DNA of 64,000 nucleotides, from positions 248,001 through 312,000 of the forward strand of contig JBOEGZ010000007.1 in assembly GCA_050633705.1 (NCBI GenBank). The letters run 5' to 3'. The stretch comes from JAJFHI01 sp050633705 (lineage in GTDB: Bacteria; Pseudomonadota; Alphaproteobacteria; Rhizobiales; Hyphomicrobiaceae). How positions within the stretch are numbered: position 1 is the first letter of the stretch; each line of letters opens with the position of its first letter. The notes beneath the pieces were generated by a model. That model had not been told where the DNA came from and made no database searches. It worked only from the letters and a program-made list of their open reading frames with translations. Made by a program: the position numbers and the translations under genes. Positions 26,430 to 36,338 of this stretch are shown one piece after another.

Positions 26430-27752
26430 ATGATGAATTTAATTGGATGTAGACGCTTGAGCGTTTCACTTCTTGGCGCTGCGATGCTTTGTGGCTTTGC
26501 AAGTTTTGCAAATGCTGCAGACTTCGGTGGCGATTGTTGTGCAGACCTCGAAGAACGCATTGCAGAACTTGAAGCAACAACGCCACGTAAGGGCAATCGC
26601 AAAGTCAGCCTTCAAGTTTATGGGCATGTAAACGAAGCGGTGATGTTTTGGGATGATGGCAACGAGAGCAATGCCTACGTGGTCAATAATCAGAATGACC
26701 AGTCAAACTTTGGTTTCACAGGCGACGCCAAGATCACATCAGATTGGTCAGCGGGTTACAGCATTCTTGTTCGATTGCAAAACAGCCTTTCCGGAGAAGT
26801 GTCCCAAGACGACGATGACACGGATTTGGCATCGTTCCTTTTATGGGAAAGTAACTGGTTTTTGGAAAGCAAGCGGCTGGGCCGCTTTACGGTCGGCTTG
26901 GCGTCTCGGGTTTCTGACGGTGCACCAGAACAAGACCTCTCTGAAACAGGTCTTGCAGGTTACGCAGGTGTGCAAGATATCGGCGGAGGTTTAGCCTTAC
27001 GCAGGTCAGGTGATGGTGCGGCAATTGGAGTGGGTTGGGGTGATATTTATTCTCACTTCAATGGCGATACAGCCAACCTCGTGCGCTATGACACGCCAGA
27101 GCTTGCTGGTTTCACTTTTTCGGCTAGCTGGGGTGAAGACGACCTTTGGGACATCGGTGTTAGTTATGAGGGTAAAGCTGGCGATGTCGCGATCGCTGGT
27201 GCGGTTGCTTATACTGAAAATTCCGATGAAACCGGCCAATTTGGAGACGGTGGCGAGCCAGACTTTTCAATTGTCGTTGGTTCCTTGGCTTTGTTGCACG
27301 AACCATCTGGCCTCAATGCGTTGATTGCAGGTGGTGTTCAGTCGTTTGACAACGCCGTGGTTGATGCGGATGGCGTAACGCGGGGTGTCGAGGATGCCAG
27401 CTTCATCTATACGAAACTGGGTCTCATCACCAACCTCAACAGCCTTGGTCACACCGCCTTCTTTGCTGAGTATGGTTATTTCCAGGATTTTGTATCGGCT
27501 GGAGCTGATGGGGTCCTTGTCGCTGAGCTTGATGGTTCTGGTGGCGCGGCTGTTCGTATTACTGGAAATGAAGCCCAGGTCTGGGGCGCTGGCGTCGTGC
27601 AGAAGGTCGAAGCGGCCGACATGGACATCTACCTCGGCTACCGCTACCACGAAACTGACTTTGATCTTGTCAATGCAGCAGGTACCAGGGTTGCAACAAC
27701 GTCATTAGATGAATTTCATTCTGTTATCATTGGCTCAAACATCAACTTCTAG
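26430..27752 (+). CDS. Outer-membrane porin, alphaproteobacterial type
   Basis: A 440-residue general-porin-like barrel. A signal peptide (1-31, ending ANA) precedes CCADLEERIAELEATTPRKGNRKVS, a short coiled segment followed by the first strand as in alphaproteobacterial porins. The chain continues as amphipathic strands (TSDWSAGYSILVRLQ, GRFTVGLASRVSDGAP) and ends in the canonical Phe. It lies 100 bases after the imelysin gene and 150 before the diheme gene. A porin in this position could pass the iron species that imelysin handles. ATG at 26430 is chosen for its signal peptide. Confidence 0.87.
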   Translation: MMNLIGCRRLSVSLLGAAMLCGFASFANAADFGGDCCADLEERIAELEATTPRKGNRKVSLQVYGHVNEAVMFWDDGNESNAYVVNNQNDQSNFGFTGDAKITSDWSAGYSILVRLQNSLSGEVSQDDDDTDLASFLLWESNWFLESKRLGRFTVGLASRVSDGAPEQDLSETGLAGYAGVQDIGGGLALRRSGDGAAIGVGWGDIYSHFNGDTANLVRYDTPELAGFTFSASWGEDDLWDIGVSYEGKAGDVAIAGAVAYTENSDETGQFGDGGEPDFSIVVGSLALLHEPSGLNALIAGGVQSFDNAVVDADGVTRGVEDASFIYTKLGLITNLNSLGHTAFFAEYGYFQDFVSAGADGVLVAELDGSGGAAVRITGNEAQVWGAGVVQKVEAADMDIYLGYRYHETDFDLVNAAGTRVATTSLDEFHSVIIGSNINF

Positions 27753-27903
27753 TCCCCGCCTAGAACAAATGATGTTGAAGGGTTGGCGCAAAACAGTGGC
27801 AACCTTTTACTTTCTTTACGATTAGACTTGTTCTTGAACGGCATTAAATTGCCCGATCGCCTGTTGTGGAAATTAAGTAAGTCGAATTTCAAGGTCCCGT
27901 CGA

Positions 27904-29379
27904 ATGCGTCGGTTACATTTATTCATTGCAGTTGCTTTTGCTGTTCCAATTGGCGTTGGCGCCGTTGTTTTGGCTAAGGAGCGTGAGACCGCGAAGTTGG
28001 CGGCTCTTCAGCCCGGTGAGTGGTTTCCGGGCGGAACGGCAACGACGCGCAAGGCAGCCACGCATCGTGATGTATTTTCACAACCCTCCCGCGGGATGGG
28101 ATTTGAAGAGCAATCAAACTTCCAGATCGGCAACGCGATATTTCGCAAGCTTTGGGTGTCATCACCAGCGTCGACGAAGTCATCCGATGGTCTTGGCCCT
28201 CTCTACAATGCGCGTGCCTGTCAAAACTGCCACTTAAAAGACGGGCGCGGACATGCCCCGTCAGCCAATTGGCCGGACGACGATGCCATTTCGATGATCG
28301 TGAAATTGGCAATTCCACCGCAAGACGATTCCGATCGCAAGTTGCTTGCCGAGCGTCAGCTAAGTTTCATTGCTGAACCCACGTATGGCGGGCAGCTTCA
28401 GGATCTGTCTGTCCAAGGCCATGACGGCGAAGGTCGCATACACATCACATACACAGATGTTCCAGTGGCTTTGGCTGATGGAACCGTGATCAAATTGCGT
28501 CAGCCAAATTATAAGATCGTCGATTTGAAATACGGCGCGCTCCATCCGCAAACGCATTTATCGCCACGAGTCGCTCCGCAGATGATCGGGCTGGGATTGT
28601 TAGAGGCCATTCCGGCAGCTGACATCCGAGCAGGTGGTGATCCAGATGACGCTAATGGCGATGGAATTTCTGGACGGGCAAGTATTGTTCGTTCGTTTGC
28701 AACGAAAGATCTGACGTTGGGCCGTTTCGGGTGGAAGGCTGCAACAGCGAACGTGCGCGAGCAAAGTGCCGCCGCGTTTTCTGGTGACATGGGTTTGTCG
28801 ACATCGCTGCGAACAGCCCCTGCAGGTGATTGCACAAAGCTACAAACGATATGTCTGAACGCGCCGCATGGAACAACACTTGAGGCAGAAAGCTATGAAG
28901 TTAGTGATCAATTGCTCGATTTCACGGTGTTTTATTCACAAAATCTAGCGGTGCCAAGACGTCGGAATGCTGACGCGAGCGAGGTGTTGCTTGGTAAGTC
29001 GATTTTCTCAACGCTTGGCTGTGCGTCTTGCCATAAGCCAAGCTTTAAAACCGGGAATGTCGCGGATCAAAAACACCTGAGCAATCAGGTTATCTGGCCT
29101 TATACGGACATGCTGTTGCATGACATGGGTGAGGGGCTGGCGGACAATTTCGTTGAAGGCACGGCAACGGGCCGCGAATGGCGCACGCCTCCGCTTTGGG
29201 GTATCGGTCTAACTCAGGTTGTTAGCGGTCATGCTCAACTGTTGCACGATGGCCGTGCGCGCAACGTCGAAGAGGCCATTCTTTGGCACGGCGGAGAATC
29301 GCAAGCCGCGCGAGATGGGTTTGCACAACTGTCCAAGGTCGAACGCGATGCCCTTATCCGCTTCGTCAACTCATTGTAA
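27904..29379 (+). CDS. Diheme thiol-oxidoreductase-like protein (DUF1111)
   Basis: A 491-residue exported cytochrome of the di-heme oxidoreductase family (DUF1111). The signal peptide spans about 1-24. Two c-type heme sites are visible, CQNCH at about residue 106 and CASCH at about 373. Conserved patches include GLGPLYNARACQNCH, RVAPQMIGLGLLEAIP, LGRFGWKAATANVREQSAAAF, TPPLWGIGLTQVVSGHAQLLHDGRARNVEEAILWHGGE. Genes of this type commonly sit next to imelysins in iron-uptake clusters, where an oxidase or electron-transfer role in Fe(II) handling is proposed. ATG start at 27904. Confidence 0.92.
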   Translation: MRRLHLFIAVAFAVPIGVGAVVLAKERETAKLAALQPGEWFPGGTATTRKAATHRDVFSQPSRGMGFEEQSNFQIGNAIFRKLWVSSPASTKSSDGLGPLYNARACQNCHLKDGRGHAPSANWPDDDAISMIVKLAIPPQDDSDRKLLAERQLSFIAEPTYGGQLQDLSVQGHDGEGRIHITYTDVPVALADGTVIKLRQPNYKIVDLKYGALHPQTHLSPRVAPQMIGLGLLEAIPAADIRAGGDPDDANGDGISGRASIVRSFATKDLTLGRFGWKAATANVREQSAAAFSGDMGLSTSLRTAPAGDCTKLQTICLNAPHGTTLEAESYEVSDQLLDFTVFYSQNLAVPRRRNADASEVLLGKSIFSTLGCASCHKPSFKTGNVADQKHLSNQVIWPYTDMLLHDMGEGLADNFVEGTATGREWRTPPLWGIGLTQVVSGHAQLLHDGRARNVEEAILWHGGESQAARDGFAQLSKVERDALIRFVNSL

Positions 29380-29447
29380 GATAAAGACTGACTTCGCCAG
29401 TTTTGGTTGCTCGCATTCGATGTGAAGCTTCACTGGAGTGATGACGC

Positions 29448-32400
29448 CTAGTCGGCAAATTCAATCAAGATATCTTTGGCATCGACAATAGATCCGACGT
29501 GAACATGCACGGCTGCGATCCGTCCGGCTCTGTCAGCGTGAAGCGCTGTTTCCATTTTCATAGCTTCGATCGTCAATAATAGGTCGCCGACTTTAACATC
29601 CTGTCCGGGTTCAGCGACAAGGTTGGCAATTAGCCCAGGCATTGGCGCACCGACATGAGCGGAATTTCCATCTTCAGCCTTTCTTCGGGTGATGGCCTCT
29701 GAGGAGATAGATCGGTTTGCTACGCGAATTGTGCGCGGTTCGCCATTCAGTTCGAAAAAGACCCGAACATCACCGTTCTCGTTTGGATCACCGATGGCTT
29801 GCAGACGAATCTCAAGTGTTTTTCCAGGGTCAATCTCAACGGTAATTTCTTCGCCCGGCTGCATGCCAAAGAAGAAAGCCAAAGTTGGTAGCGTTCGCAC
29901 CGGTCCATAAATGACATGCCTGTTCATGTAATCGACAAAGACCTTCGGATACATCAGGTATCCGCACAAGTCTTCGTCATCGACTATGGCGCCATCGAGC
30001 TCTTGGGATAAATCTCTACGAACGCCTTCTAAATCGACATGGGGTAGGTTTTCACCTGGGCGTCCAAGCATTGGAATTTCATCTTTAAGCACCTTCTTTT
30101 GCAAGGCTGGCGGCCAGCCATCTGGAGGCTGGCCAAGGTTGCCCCGCATCATGTCGACAACAGATTCTGGAAACGAAATGTCGCGATCGGGATCTTCGAC
30201 GTCGGCCCGTGTTAAGCCTTGCGTGACCATCATCAGTGCCATGTCACCGACGACTTTCGAAGACGGAGTGACCTTGACAATGTCGCCAAACATCTGGTTC
30301 ACGTCGGCATAAGTTTTGGCAATGGTTGCCCACTTACCAGCAAGACCAAGGCTTGCAGCCTGGGCTTTTAGGTTTGTGAACTGCCCGCCTGGCATTTCAT
30401 GCAAGTAAACTTCCGACGCGGGCGCGTTGAGGCCATCATCGAACATGAAATACTGCTTGCGCACGTGTTCCCAATAGTCAGAAATTTCACGCACGGCTTC
30501 TATGTCAAGTTTTGTATCGCGGTCGGCGTGTTGCAAGGCTTCTACGATGGACCCAAGGCATGGTTGGGATGTGCCACCGGAAAATGCATCCATTGCAAGG
30601 TCGACAGCGTCGACGCCTGCTTCGCTTGCTGCCAATACTGTTGCCCCGGCAATGCCGCTGGTGTCGTGGGTGTGGAAGTGAACTGGTAGCCCGGTTTCCT
30701 CTTTAAGTGCGGCGATTAAAATGCGCGCTGAGGCGGGCTTTAGCAACCCTGCCATATCCTTTAGGCCGAGAATGTGAACACCACTGTCCTTCAGTTCCTT
30801 CGCCATTTTGACATAGTATTTGAGATCGTAGTTCGAGCGCGATGGATCAAGAATGTCGCCGGTGTAACAAATCGTTCCTTCGCAAATTTTCCCCGACTCA
30901 AGAACAGCATCGATTGCGACGTGCATGTTCGTCACCCAATTCAGGCTGTCAAACACGCGAAACACATCGATCCCTGACTCTGCGGCCTGGTAAACAAACT
31001 TCTGCACGACGTTGTCGGGGTAGGTGGTGTAGCCAACGCCGTTAGAAGCGCGCAGCAACATTTGCGTTAAGAGATTTGGCATGCGCGATCGCAGATCACG
31101 AAGACGCTGCCATGGACATTCCTGTAAGAAGCGGTAGGCGACATCGAATGTTGCCCCACCCCAACATTCAACGGAGAACAATTGTGGGAGGTTGTGCGAA
31201 TAAGCTGATGCGACATTGACCATATCGGCAGAACGCATGCGGGTGGCAAGCAAAGACTGATGCCCATCGCGCATCGTTGTATCCGTGATGAGCAACTGCT
31301 TTTGAGCCAGCATCCAATCAGCAACGGCTGATGCACCCTTTTCATCAAGGATTGATTTTGGTCCGAGTGTCGATTGTGTAGGGCGCAGGCTTGGAGCTTC
31401 GATTTTTGCAGCGATCTTCGGCTTGGCGATGTCTTGTAGGTCGGGATGACCATTGACAGAAATATCCGCGATATAGGTCAGGATTTTCGTTGCCCGATCT
31501 CGACGTTCCTGGAACTCAAATAGTTCCGGTGTGGTGTCGATAAAGTTGGTCTTGTAGGTATTGTTGAGAAAGGTCGGGTGCTTTAATAAGTTTTCGACAA
31601 ACGTGATGTTTGTGCTGACACCGCGCACTCGAAATTCGCGCAATGACCGGTCCATACGTGCGATCGCCATTTCAGGTGTTGGGGCCCAGGCGGTCACTTT
31701 GACGAGGAGAGAATCGTAGAACCGAGTGATGACCGCGCCGGCGTAAACTGTGCCACCGTCTAGACGAATGCCCATTCCGGTTGCCGAACGAAATGCACTG
31801 ATGCGCCCATAATCTGGAACAAAGTTATTCTGCGGATCTTCTGTTGTGACCCGGCATTGCAAGGCATGGCCATTTAGGCGAACGTCACTTTGCGATTTCG
31901 TTCCTGTCGCCTGCGCAATCGGTTGGCCTTCTGAAATTAAAATTTGTGCGCGCACAATGTCGATGCCTGTCACTTCTTCGGTGACTGTGTGCTCAACTTG
32001 GATGCGCGGGTTGACCTCGATGAAGAAGAACTCTTCTGTGTCGATATCCATGAGGAATTCGACAGTGCCTGCGCATTTGTATCCAACATGTGCGCAAATC
32101 TTGATACCAAGATCGCAGAGTTCTTCTCGCTGTGCGTTTGTAAGGTATGGTGCAGGTGCGCGCTCGACCACTTTCTGGTTGCGCCGTTGAACTGTACAGT
32201 CGCGTTCCCACAAGTGGTAGATCTCACCGTTTGCATCGCCAAGAATCTGCACTTCGACATGTCGTGCATTGACAATGAGACGTTCGAGATAACCTTCGCC
32301 GTTTCCAAAAGCAGATTCTGCTTCCCGCTGTCCCTCAAGAACTTTGGTCTCAAGTTCATCTTCGTTGTAGATTGGGCGCATGCCGCGTCCGCCACCGCCC

Positions 32401-32894
32401 CAAGATGCTTTCAACATCAGTGGATAACCGACGTCTGCGGCCATGCGACGGATTTCGGACATGTCGCCAGGCAAAACCTCCGTTGCGGGGACAACCGGCA
32501 CACCAGCCTCAATCGCAACCTGCCGCGCGGAAGCCTTATCGCCGAGCTTTCGCATTGTGTCAGCCGATGGGCCAATAAACACAATCCCGGCAGCCGCGCA
32601 TGCATCTGCAAGCTCTGGGTTTTCCGAAAGCAACCCGTAACCAGGATGGATCGCGTCGGCGTTTGATAGCTTGGCAATGCGAATAATTTCTTCAATCGAC
32701 AAATACGCCTTGATCGGCCCCATACCCTCGCCGATCAGATAAGCTTCGTCGGATTTAAATCGGTGCAGACTGAGGCGATCTTCTTGTGCGTAAACAGCAA
32801 CTGTCTTTTTGCCCAACTCATTTGCAGACCGCATAATGCGTATGGCGATTTCACCGCGGTTGGCGATAAGAATCTTCGAAAATTGTTTTTGCAA
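29448..32894 (-). CDS. pyc: Pyruvate carboxylase
   Basis: A complete 1148-residue single-chain pyruvate carboxylase, which makes oxaloacetate from pyruvate and bicarbonate with ATP and biotin. Domains in order: biotin carboxylase (about 5-455, KILIANRGEIAIRI, ATP-grasp GGGGRGM, EVNPRIQVEH), carboxyltransferase (about 535-800, TTMRDGHQSLLATRMR), conserved PYC/OADA linker, and biotinyl domain with EAMKMET (Lys about 1113). The start MQKQFSK matches the family. It is transcribed alone. It supplies anaplerotic oxaloacetate, needed when C2 or C3 compounds are the carbon source. Confidence 0.98.
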   Translation of the reverse strand: MQKQFSKILIANRGEIAIRIMRSANELGKKTVAVYAQEDRLSLHRFKSDEAYLIGEGMGPIKAYLSIEEIIRIAKLSNADAIHPGYGLLSENPELADACAAAGIVFIGPSADTMRKLGDKASARQVAIEAGVPVVPATEVLPGDMSEIRRMAADVGYPLMLKASWGGGGRGMRPIYNEDELETKVLEGQREAESAFGNGEGYLERLIVNARHVEVQILGDANGEIYHLWERDCTVQRRNQKVVERAPAPYLTNAQREELCDLGIKICAHVGYKCAGTVEFLMDIDTEEFFFIEVNPRIQVEHTVTEEVTGIDIVRAQILISEGQPIAQATGTKSQSDVRLNGHALQCRVTTEDPQNNFVPDYGRISAFRSATGMGIRLDGGTVYAGAVITRFYDSLLVKVTAWAPTPEMAIARMDRSLREFRVRGVSTNITFVENLLKHPTFLNNTYKTNFIDTTPELFEFQERRDRATKILTYIADISVNGHPDLQDIAKPKIAAKIEAPSLRPTQSTLGPKSILDEKGASAVADWMLAQKQLLITDTTMRDGHQSLLATRMRSADMVNVASAYSHNLPQLFSVECWGGATFDVAYRFLQECPWQRLRDLRSRMPNLLTQMLLRASNGVGYTTYPDNVVQKFVYQAAESGIDVFRVFDSLNWVTNMHVAIDAVLESGKICEGTICYTGDILDPSRSNYDLKYYVKMAKELKDSGVHILGLKDMAGLLKPASARILIAALKEETGLPVHFHTHDTSGIAGATVLAASEAGVDAVDLAMDAFSGGTSQPCLGSIVEALQHADRDTKLDIEAVREISDYWEHVRKQYFMFDDGLNAPASEVYLHEMPGGQFTNLKAQAASLGLAGKWATIAKTYADVNQMFGDIVKVTPSSKVVGDMALMMVTQGLTRADVEDPDRDISFPESVVDMMRGNLGQPPDGWPPALQKKVLKDEIPMLGRPGENLPHVDLEGVRRDLSQELDGAIVDDEDLCGYLMYPKVFVDYMNRHVIYGPVRTLPTLAFFFGMQPGEEITVEIDPGKTLEIRLQAIGDPNENGDVRVFFELNGEPRTIRVANRSISSEAITRRKAEDGNSAHVGAPMPGLIANLVAEPGQDVKVGDLLLTIEAMKMETALHADRAGRIAAVHVHVGSIVDAKDILIEFAD

Positions 32895-33518
32895 ATCTAA
32901 ACTTCTCTTTAGTTCATTATCGACCGGGACGAAGTGTTGCGTTCATGAGAGGTAAGAGCAAGAATCCAAACCAATAGCAAGGCCTCGAAACTGCCCAGGA
33001 GGTGAAAAATTGAGATGAAAAATTGCACGGCAGTCGAGATTGGATTTAACAGAAAGCGCCGATATCACCTAAATTGATAAAGGATAGTAATATGTACCAT
33101 CGTAATGTCGGAAAATGAGTGCCTCATTTCGCAATGGGGCCATTATTTTTCCTTTTCGATGTTGATAGATCCTGACCGCCAACGTTTTTCATCGATTGTA
33201 AGAGATTTTTTTGTTGGTGCCATCGTTGGTGCTATCCGGGGCATTTACACGATGGGTCATTCATTAATTTCCACCGAGACTTTGTTATCATTGGTGTGTT
33301 CTAACGTGTGATGTTGGCTAAAGCCCAATAGATGAACCAAATATTCTGAAAGTGACATTGTCTCAGATAATCTAAGGTCGGTGACAATTGATGGTTTTCA
33401 GAGCGTGCACGTTCGGTCGCAGATTTTGAAACGGTATTGATGAGACTTGGCGTTCGAACCTCAGGTCGTAATGGCATTGAATTTTTGACACTTTGATTTT
33501 GACACTGGGGGAAATGGT
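32895..33518. other. Intergenic region between pyc and the alpha/beta hydrolase gene
   Basis: About 620 bases in a divergent arrangement with no supported gene. Short frames lack ribosome sites and recognisable products; no strong hairpin was seen. Confidence 0.5.
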
Positions 33519-34316
33519 TTGGCGCAGTTTGATATCGGTCCGGCAGATAGCATTCAATATAAACATGAGCGTCCTGAGCGGATCGGTGCGCCAAGCTTTG
33601 TCTTCGTAAATGCACTAACTGGGAATCTCAACAACTGGGAAAGCGTCGTTGCACCAGCACTGCGCGCGGAAGGTTTCGCTACGCTCAGTTATAATTTACG
33701 TGGCCAGGACGGTTCGACATTTTCCCCTGGGACGGAACTGACACCAGCGTTGATCATTGATGATCTTGCCCGCCTTCTCGACGAGGTGTCAGTGGAAAGA
33801 CCTATTCTCGTTGGACTTTCGATAGGCGGATTGTTTGCAGCCCATGCTCTATTGCAGGGGGCTCGTGCCGAGGGATTGGTTCTTTTCAACACGCTGCGTG
33901 AAATAGGGCCGCGGATTGCGTGGGTTAACGATGCAATGCCATTAATCGTGAAGACTGGTGGCATTGGTCTCTTCATGGACGCATTGCTTCCGTTACTCGT
34001 AAACCAGGAGTTTTCTCAATCTGTGCGTAGCGACTGTGTCAAAGATGATTATCAACCGCTTGACCCAAACCATGGTCACGCAAATCTTATGCGACATGCC
34101 AGTTCAGCCGATTGGGACCTGCCTTATGAGCAACTCAAGCTTCCAACACTTGTGATTACCGGGTTGCAGGATCGCGTGTTTTTGGATCGAGAGGTTGTTG
34201 ATCGCCTCTTTGCGCGCCTTCCAAATGGACAAGCAGAATTTTGGGAAAATGCCGGCCACCTGTTACCGCAGGAGCGACCCGACCAATTGATTTCAAGCCT
34301 CAGTCGTTTCGGGTAA
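33519..34316 (+). CDS. Alpha/beta hydrolase
   Basis: A 265-residue alpha/beta-hydrolase-fold enzyme. The nucleophile elbow is GLSIGG (Ser near residue 101), the acid is likely Asp in TGLQDRVF near 212 and the His is in ENAGHLLP near 247; the oxyanion strand is FVNALTGNLNNW. The start is TTG at 33519 preceded by GGGGGAAA; an overlapping ATG at 33514 is out of frame. The following transporter gene starts 20 bases on and is probably co-transcribed. Substrate (ester, lactone or C-C bond) cannot be told. Confidence 0.85.
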   Translation: MAQFDIGPADSIQYKHERPERIGAPSFVFVNALTGNLNNWESVVAPALRAEGFATLSYNLRGQDGSTFSPGTELTPALIIDDLARLLDEVSVERPILVGLSIGGLFAAHALLQGARAEGLVLFNTLREIGPRIAWVNDAMPLIVKTGGIGLFMDALLPLLVNQEFSQSVRSDCVKDDYQPLDPNHGHANLMRHASSADWDLPYEQLKLPTLVITGLQDRVFLDREVVDRLFARLPNGQAEFWENAGHLLPQERPDQLISSLSRFG

Positions 34317-34336
34317 GAGATTGAGGAGGTGGGTGC

Positions 34337-35296
34337 GTGAACATTCCACAACGTTTTGCTTATTTGGCCGTTTTTATTGCTGTTTGTGGTCACGCATCCT
34401 CGGAGTTTGTTGCCGTTTTAACAGGCGTAGCTGGGCCGGAGCTTTCAGTTTGGCGTTACCTTTTGGGTGGCTTTGGTCTCGTCGTTGCTGCCATCGCTGT
34501 GTCAGGCTTTAAGGCTTTTGCTGATGTTGTCCAACACGGTGGACTGGGGTTGCTTGGTGTTTCTGTATACGGTGTTGCAGGCGCCTATCTAGCCTTTCAT
34601 TGGGCGCTGGATTTTGCCTCACCGGTGCAAATCGCGATTCTGGTCACAACAATTCCAATATGGGTTGGCCTCGCCAATTGGAAGATCAATGGTCAAGCCT
34701 TGAGTTGGCTCAAAGTTGTCACCGCAGTTTTTGCATTTTGTGGACTTGTTTTGCTCATCACAGACGGCGCGCTCGATCAATTGCGTGGGGAAAGAGACAG
34801 CTTAATAGGTATCGGACTTTCGCTCATCTGCGCAGCACTTGCCAGCATTTACGCCGTACAAATCAAACCCTATGTCTCCAGGCACGGGGCACTTCTGACA
34901 ACGGCCGTTTCTTTGATGTTCGCAGGGGGCGTGCTTTGGCTAGGCGTGGGACTGGTTTGGGGAGACTGGGTGAACCCTGCCTCTCTCTTCGCCACGTCGA
35001 ACGTCGAAAATACCGCGAGCCAAGCTGGGTGTTGGATATTAGTTCTCGCATTTTGGAATACGACGGTAACCCAGCTTCTATGGATCGGGGGGTTGGCCGC
35101 CGCTGCTGATATGACGCGTGCTTCTTATCTGTTCTTTTTGAAGCCGATCATCGCAGCAATTTTGGCTTTGGCCTTTCTGAGTGGAACCGAGATCAGCGCT
35201 CTCCAGTGGGCCGCGATCGCGATCGTGACCACTTCTGTCGTTGTGGAAATGCTCTGGGACCGATATCTGCGGTCGAAAGGGACGCCGACACTTTGA
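34337..35296 (+). CDS. EamA/DMT-superfamily transporter
   Basis: A 319-residue inner-membrane protein with ten hydrophobic spans arranged as two EamA repeats (GVAGPELSVWRYLLGGFGLVVA in the first, a second from about residue 165). Members export amino acids, nucleobases or other metabolites. GTG at 34337 follows GGAGG at 8 bases. It is 20 bases downstream of the hydrolase gene, so the two may act on the same compound, for example hydrolysis and then export. Confidence 0.88.
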   Translation: MNIPQRFAYLAVFIAVCGHASSEFVAVLTGVAGPELSVWRYLLGGFGLVVAAIAVSGFKAFADVVQHGGLGLLGVSVYGVAGAYLAFHWALDFASPVQIAILVTTIPIWVGLANWKINGQALSWLKVVTAVFAFCGLVLLITDGALDQLRGERDSLIGIGLSLICAALASIYAVQIKPYVSRHGALLTTAVSLMFAGGVLWLGVGLVWGDWVNPASLFATSNVENTASQAGCWILVLAFWNTTVTQLLWIGGLAAAADMTRASYLFFLKPIIAAILALAFLSGTEISALQWAAIAIVTTSVVVEMLWDRYLRSKGTPTL

Positions 35297-35869
35297 CTTG
35301 AAATCGACAGTAAAAGTGCCCCGCAAATTGGTTGTGAAGCTTCCGTTGGGCTTTGGGTTTGGGTGCGCGCTGGCAGTTCAGTTTATGATGCGTGCGTGTC
35401 TCATCTCGAAACATGCTTAATGTTGGATATTTGCTGCGTGAAAAGAGGCCCCTATCGTTGTCAGATCAAAGAGTAACGTAGCAATTTCGTACAACGAATC
35501 GATCGTACGCGCCGCCCGTCTGATTTTAGGAACTTAGGAACACCGTATCTGACGAGGTTTGTCTGCGTTGGTAGGGAAAATTTTCCGTAAAGTTGCCAGG
35601 CAGATTTATTGCTTTGTAAAAAGCCTGGGTAAAGACATGCAATTTGTGAAGTTGCCAAACCAAACACGATGCTGATTGCTAGACACAGCGCGATAAAGGT
35701 CGTAAAACCGCACAAAATTAGAAGCTTGAAAAAAGAGTTGCTGAAATGTTGAGCTGCTCTTTGAAACTTGCCTGCTTTTGCCGATTTGCAATCCAACAAA
35801 CTCGTTTTGTGCAGTTGCGAAGAAGCTAGGTGTTCTTCGTGACACAGCACTTAAATCTCGGGAGGAATA
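35297..35869. other. Intergenic region before the molybdenum hydroxylase genes
   Basis: About 570 bases. A minus-strand frame of 129 codons (35461-35850) contains one hydrophobic stretch but has no ribosome site and would cover the promoter of the next operon; I do not call it a gene. Confidence 0.5.
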
Positions 35870-36322
35870 ATGAAAAAGATAGTATTGAATGGGCAAGAAA
35901 CGTCGATCGAGGCCGAAGGAGACACACCTCTACTTTGGGTGATCCGCGAAGATCTCGAAATGACAGGAACGAAATTTGGATGTGGTAAGGGCCTGTGCGG
36001 CGCTTGCACCGTGCACGTTAACGGTAAGGCGATCCGTTCGTGCCTAACAACCGTCGATGATATCGAAGACGGTGCCAAGGTCACGACAATCGAAGGCCTG
36101 CATCCAACAAACGAGCACCCGCTTCAAGTGGCTTGGGTTGCAGAGCAAGTGCCTCAGTGTGGTTACTGCCAATCCGGTCAGATCATGCAGGCCGCTGAAC
36201 TGTTAGCGGAAACCAAGGACCCGAGTGATCAGCAAATTGTTGATCACATGAGTGGGAATCTGTGTCGGTGCATGACATACAGCAAAATTAAATCTGCGAT
36301 CAAACGCGCAGCAAAAGCTTAA
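35870..36322 (+). CDS. (2Fe-2S) subunit of an Ior-type molybdenum hydroxylase
   Basis: A 150-residue electron-transfer subunit of the xanthine-oxidase family, of the isoquinoline 1-oxidoreductase alpha type. The plant-ferredoxin cluster ligands are Cys 38, 43, 46 and 58 (CGKGLCGACTVHVNG) and the second cluster ligands are Cys 98, 101, 133 and 135 (CGYC, NLCRC). ATG follows GGGAGGA. It is 16 bases before the catalytic subunit. No FAD subunit is present, as usual for Ior-type enzymes, which pass electrons to a membrane cytochrome or quinone. Confidence 0.93.
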   Translation: MKKIVLNGQETSIEAEGDTPLLWVIREDLEMTGTKFGCGKGLCGACTVHVNGKAIRSCLTTVDDIEDGAKVTTIEGLHPTNEHPLQVAWVAEQVPQCGYCQSGQIMQAAELLAETKDPSDQQIVDHMSGNLCRCMTYSKIKSAIKRAAKA

Positions 36323-36338
36323 GGGAGGGTGGGTTACA

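Noticed and set aside
35461..35850. A 129-codon minus-strand frame with one hydrophobic stretch
   Set aside because: It has no ribosome site, no recognised family and unusual composition, and it covers the promoter region of the molybdenum hydroxylase operon.
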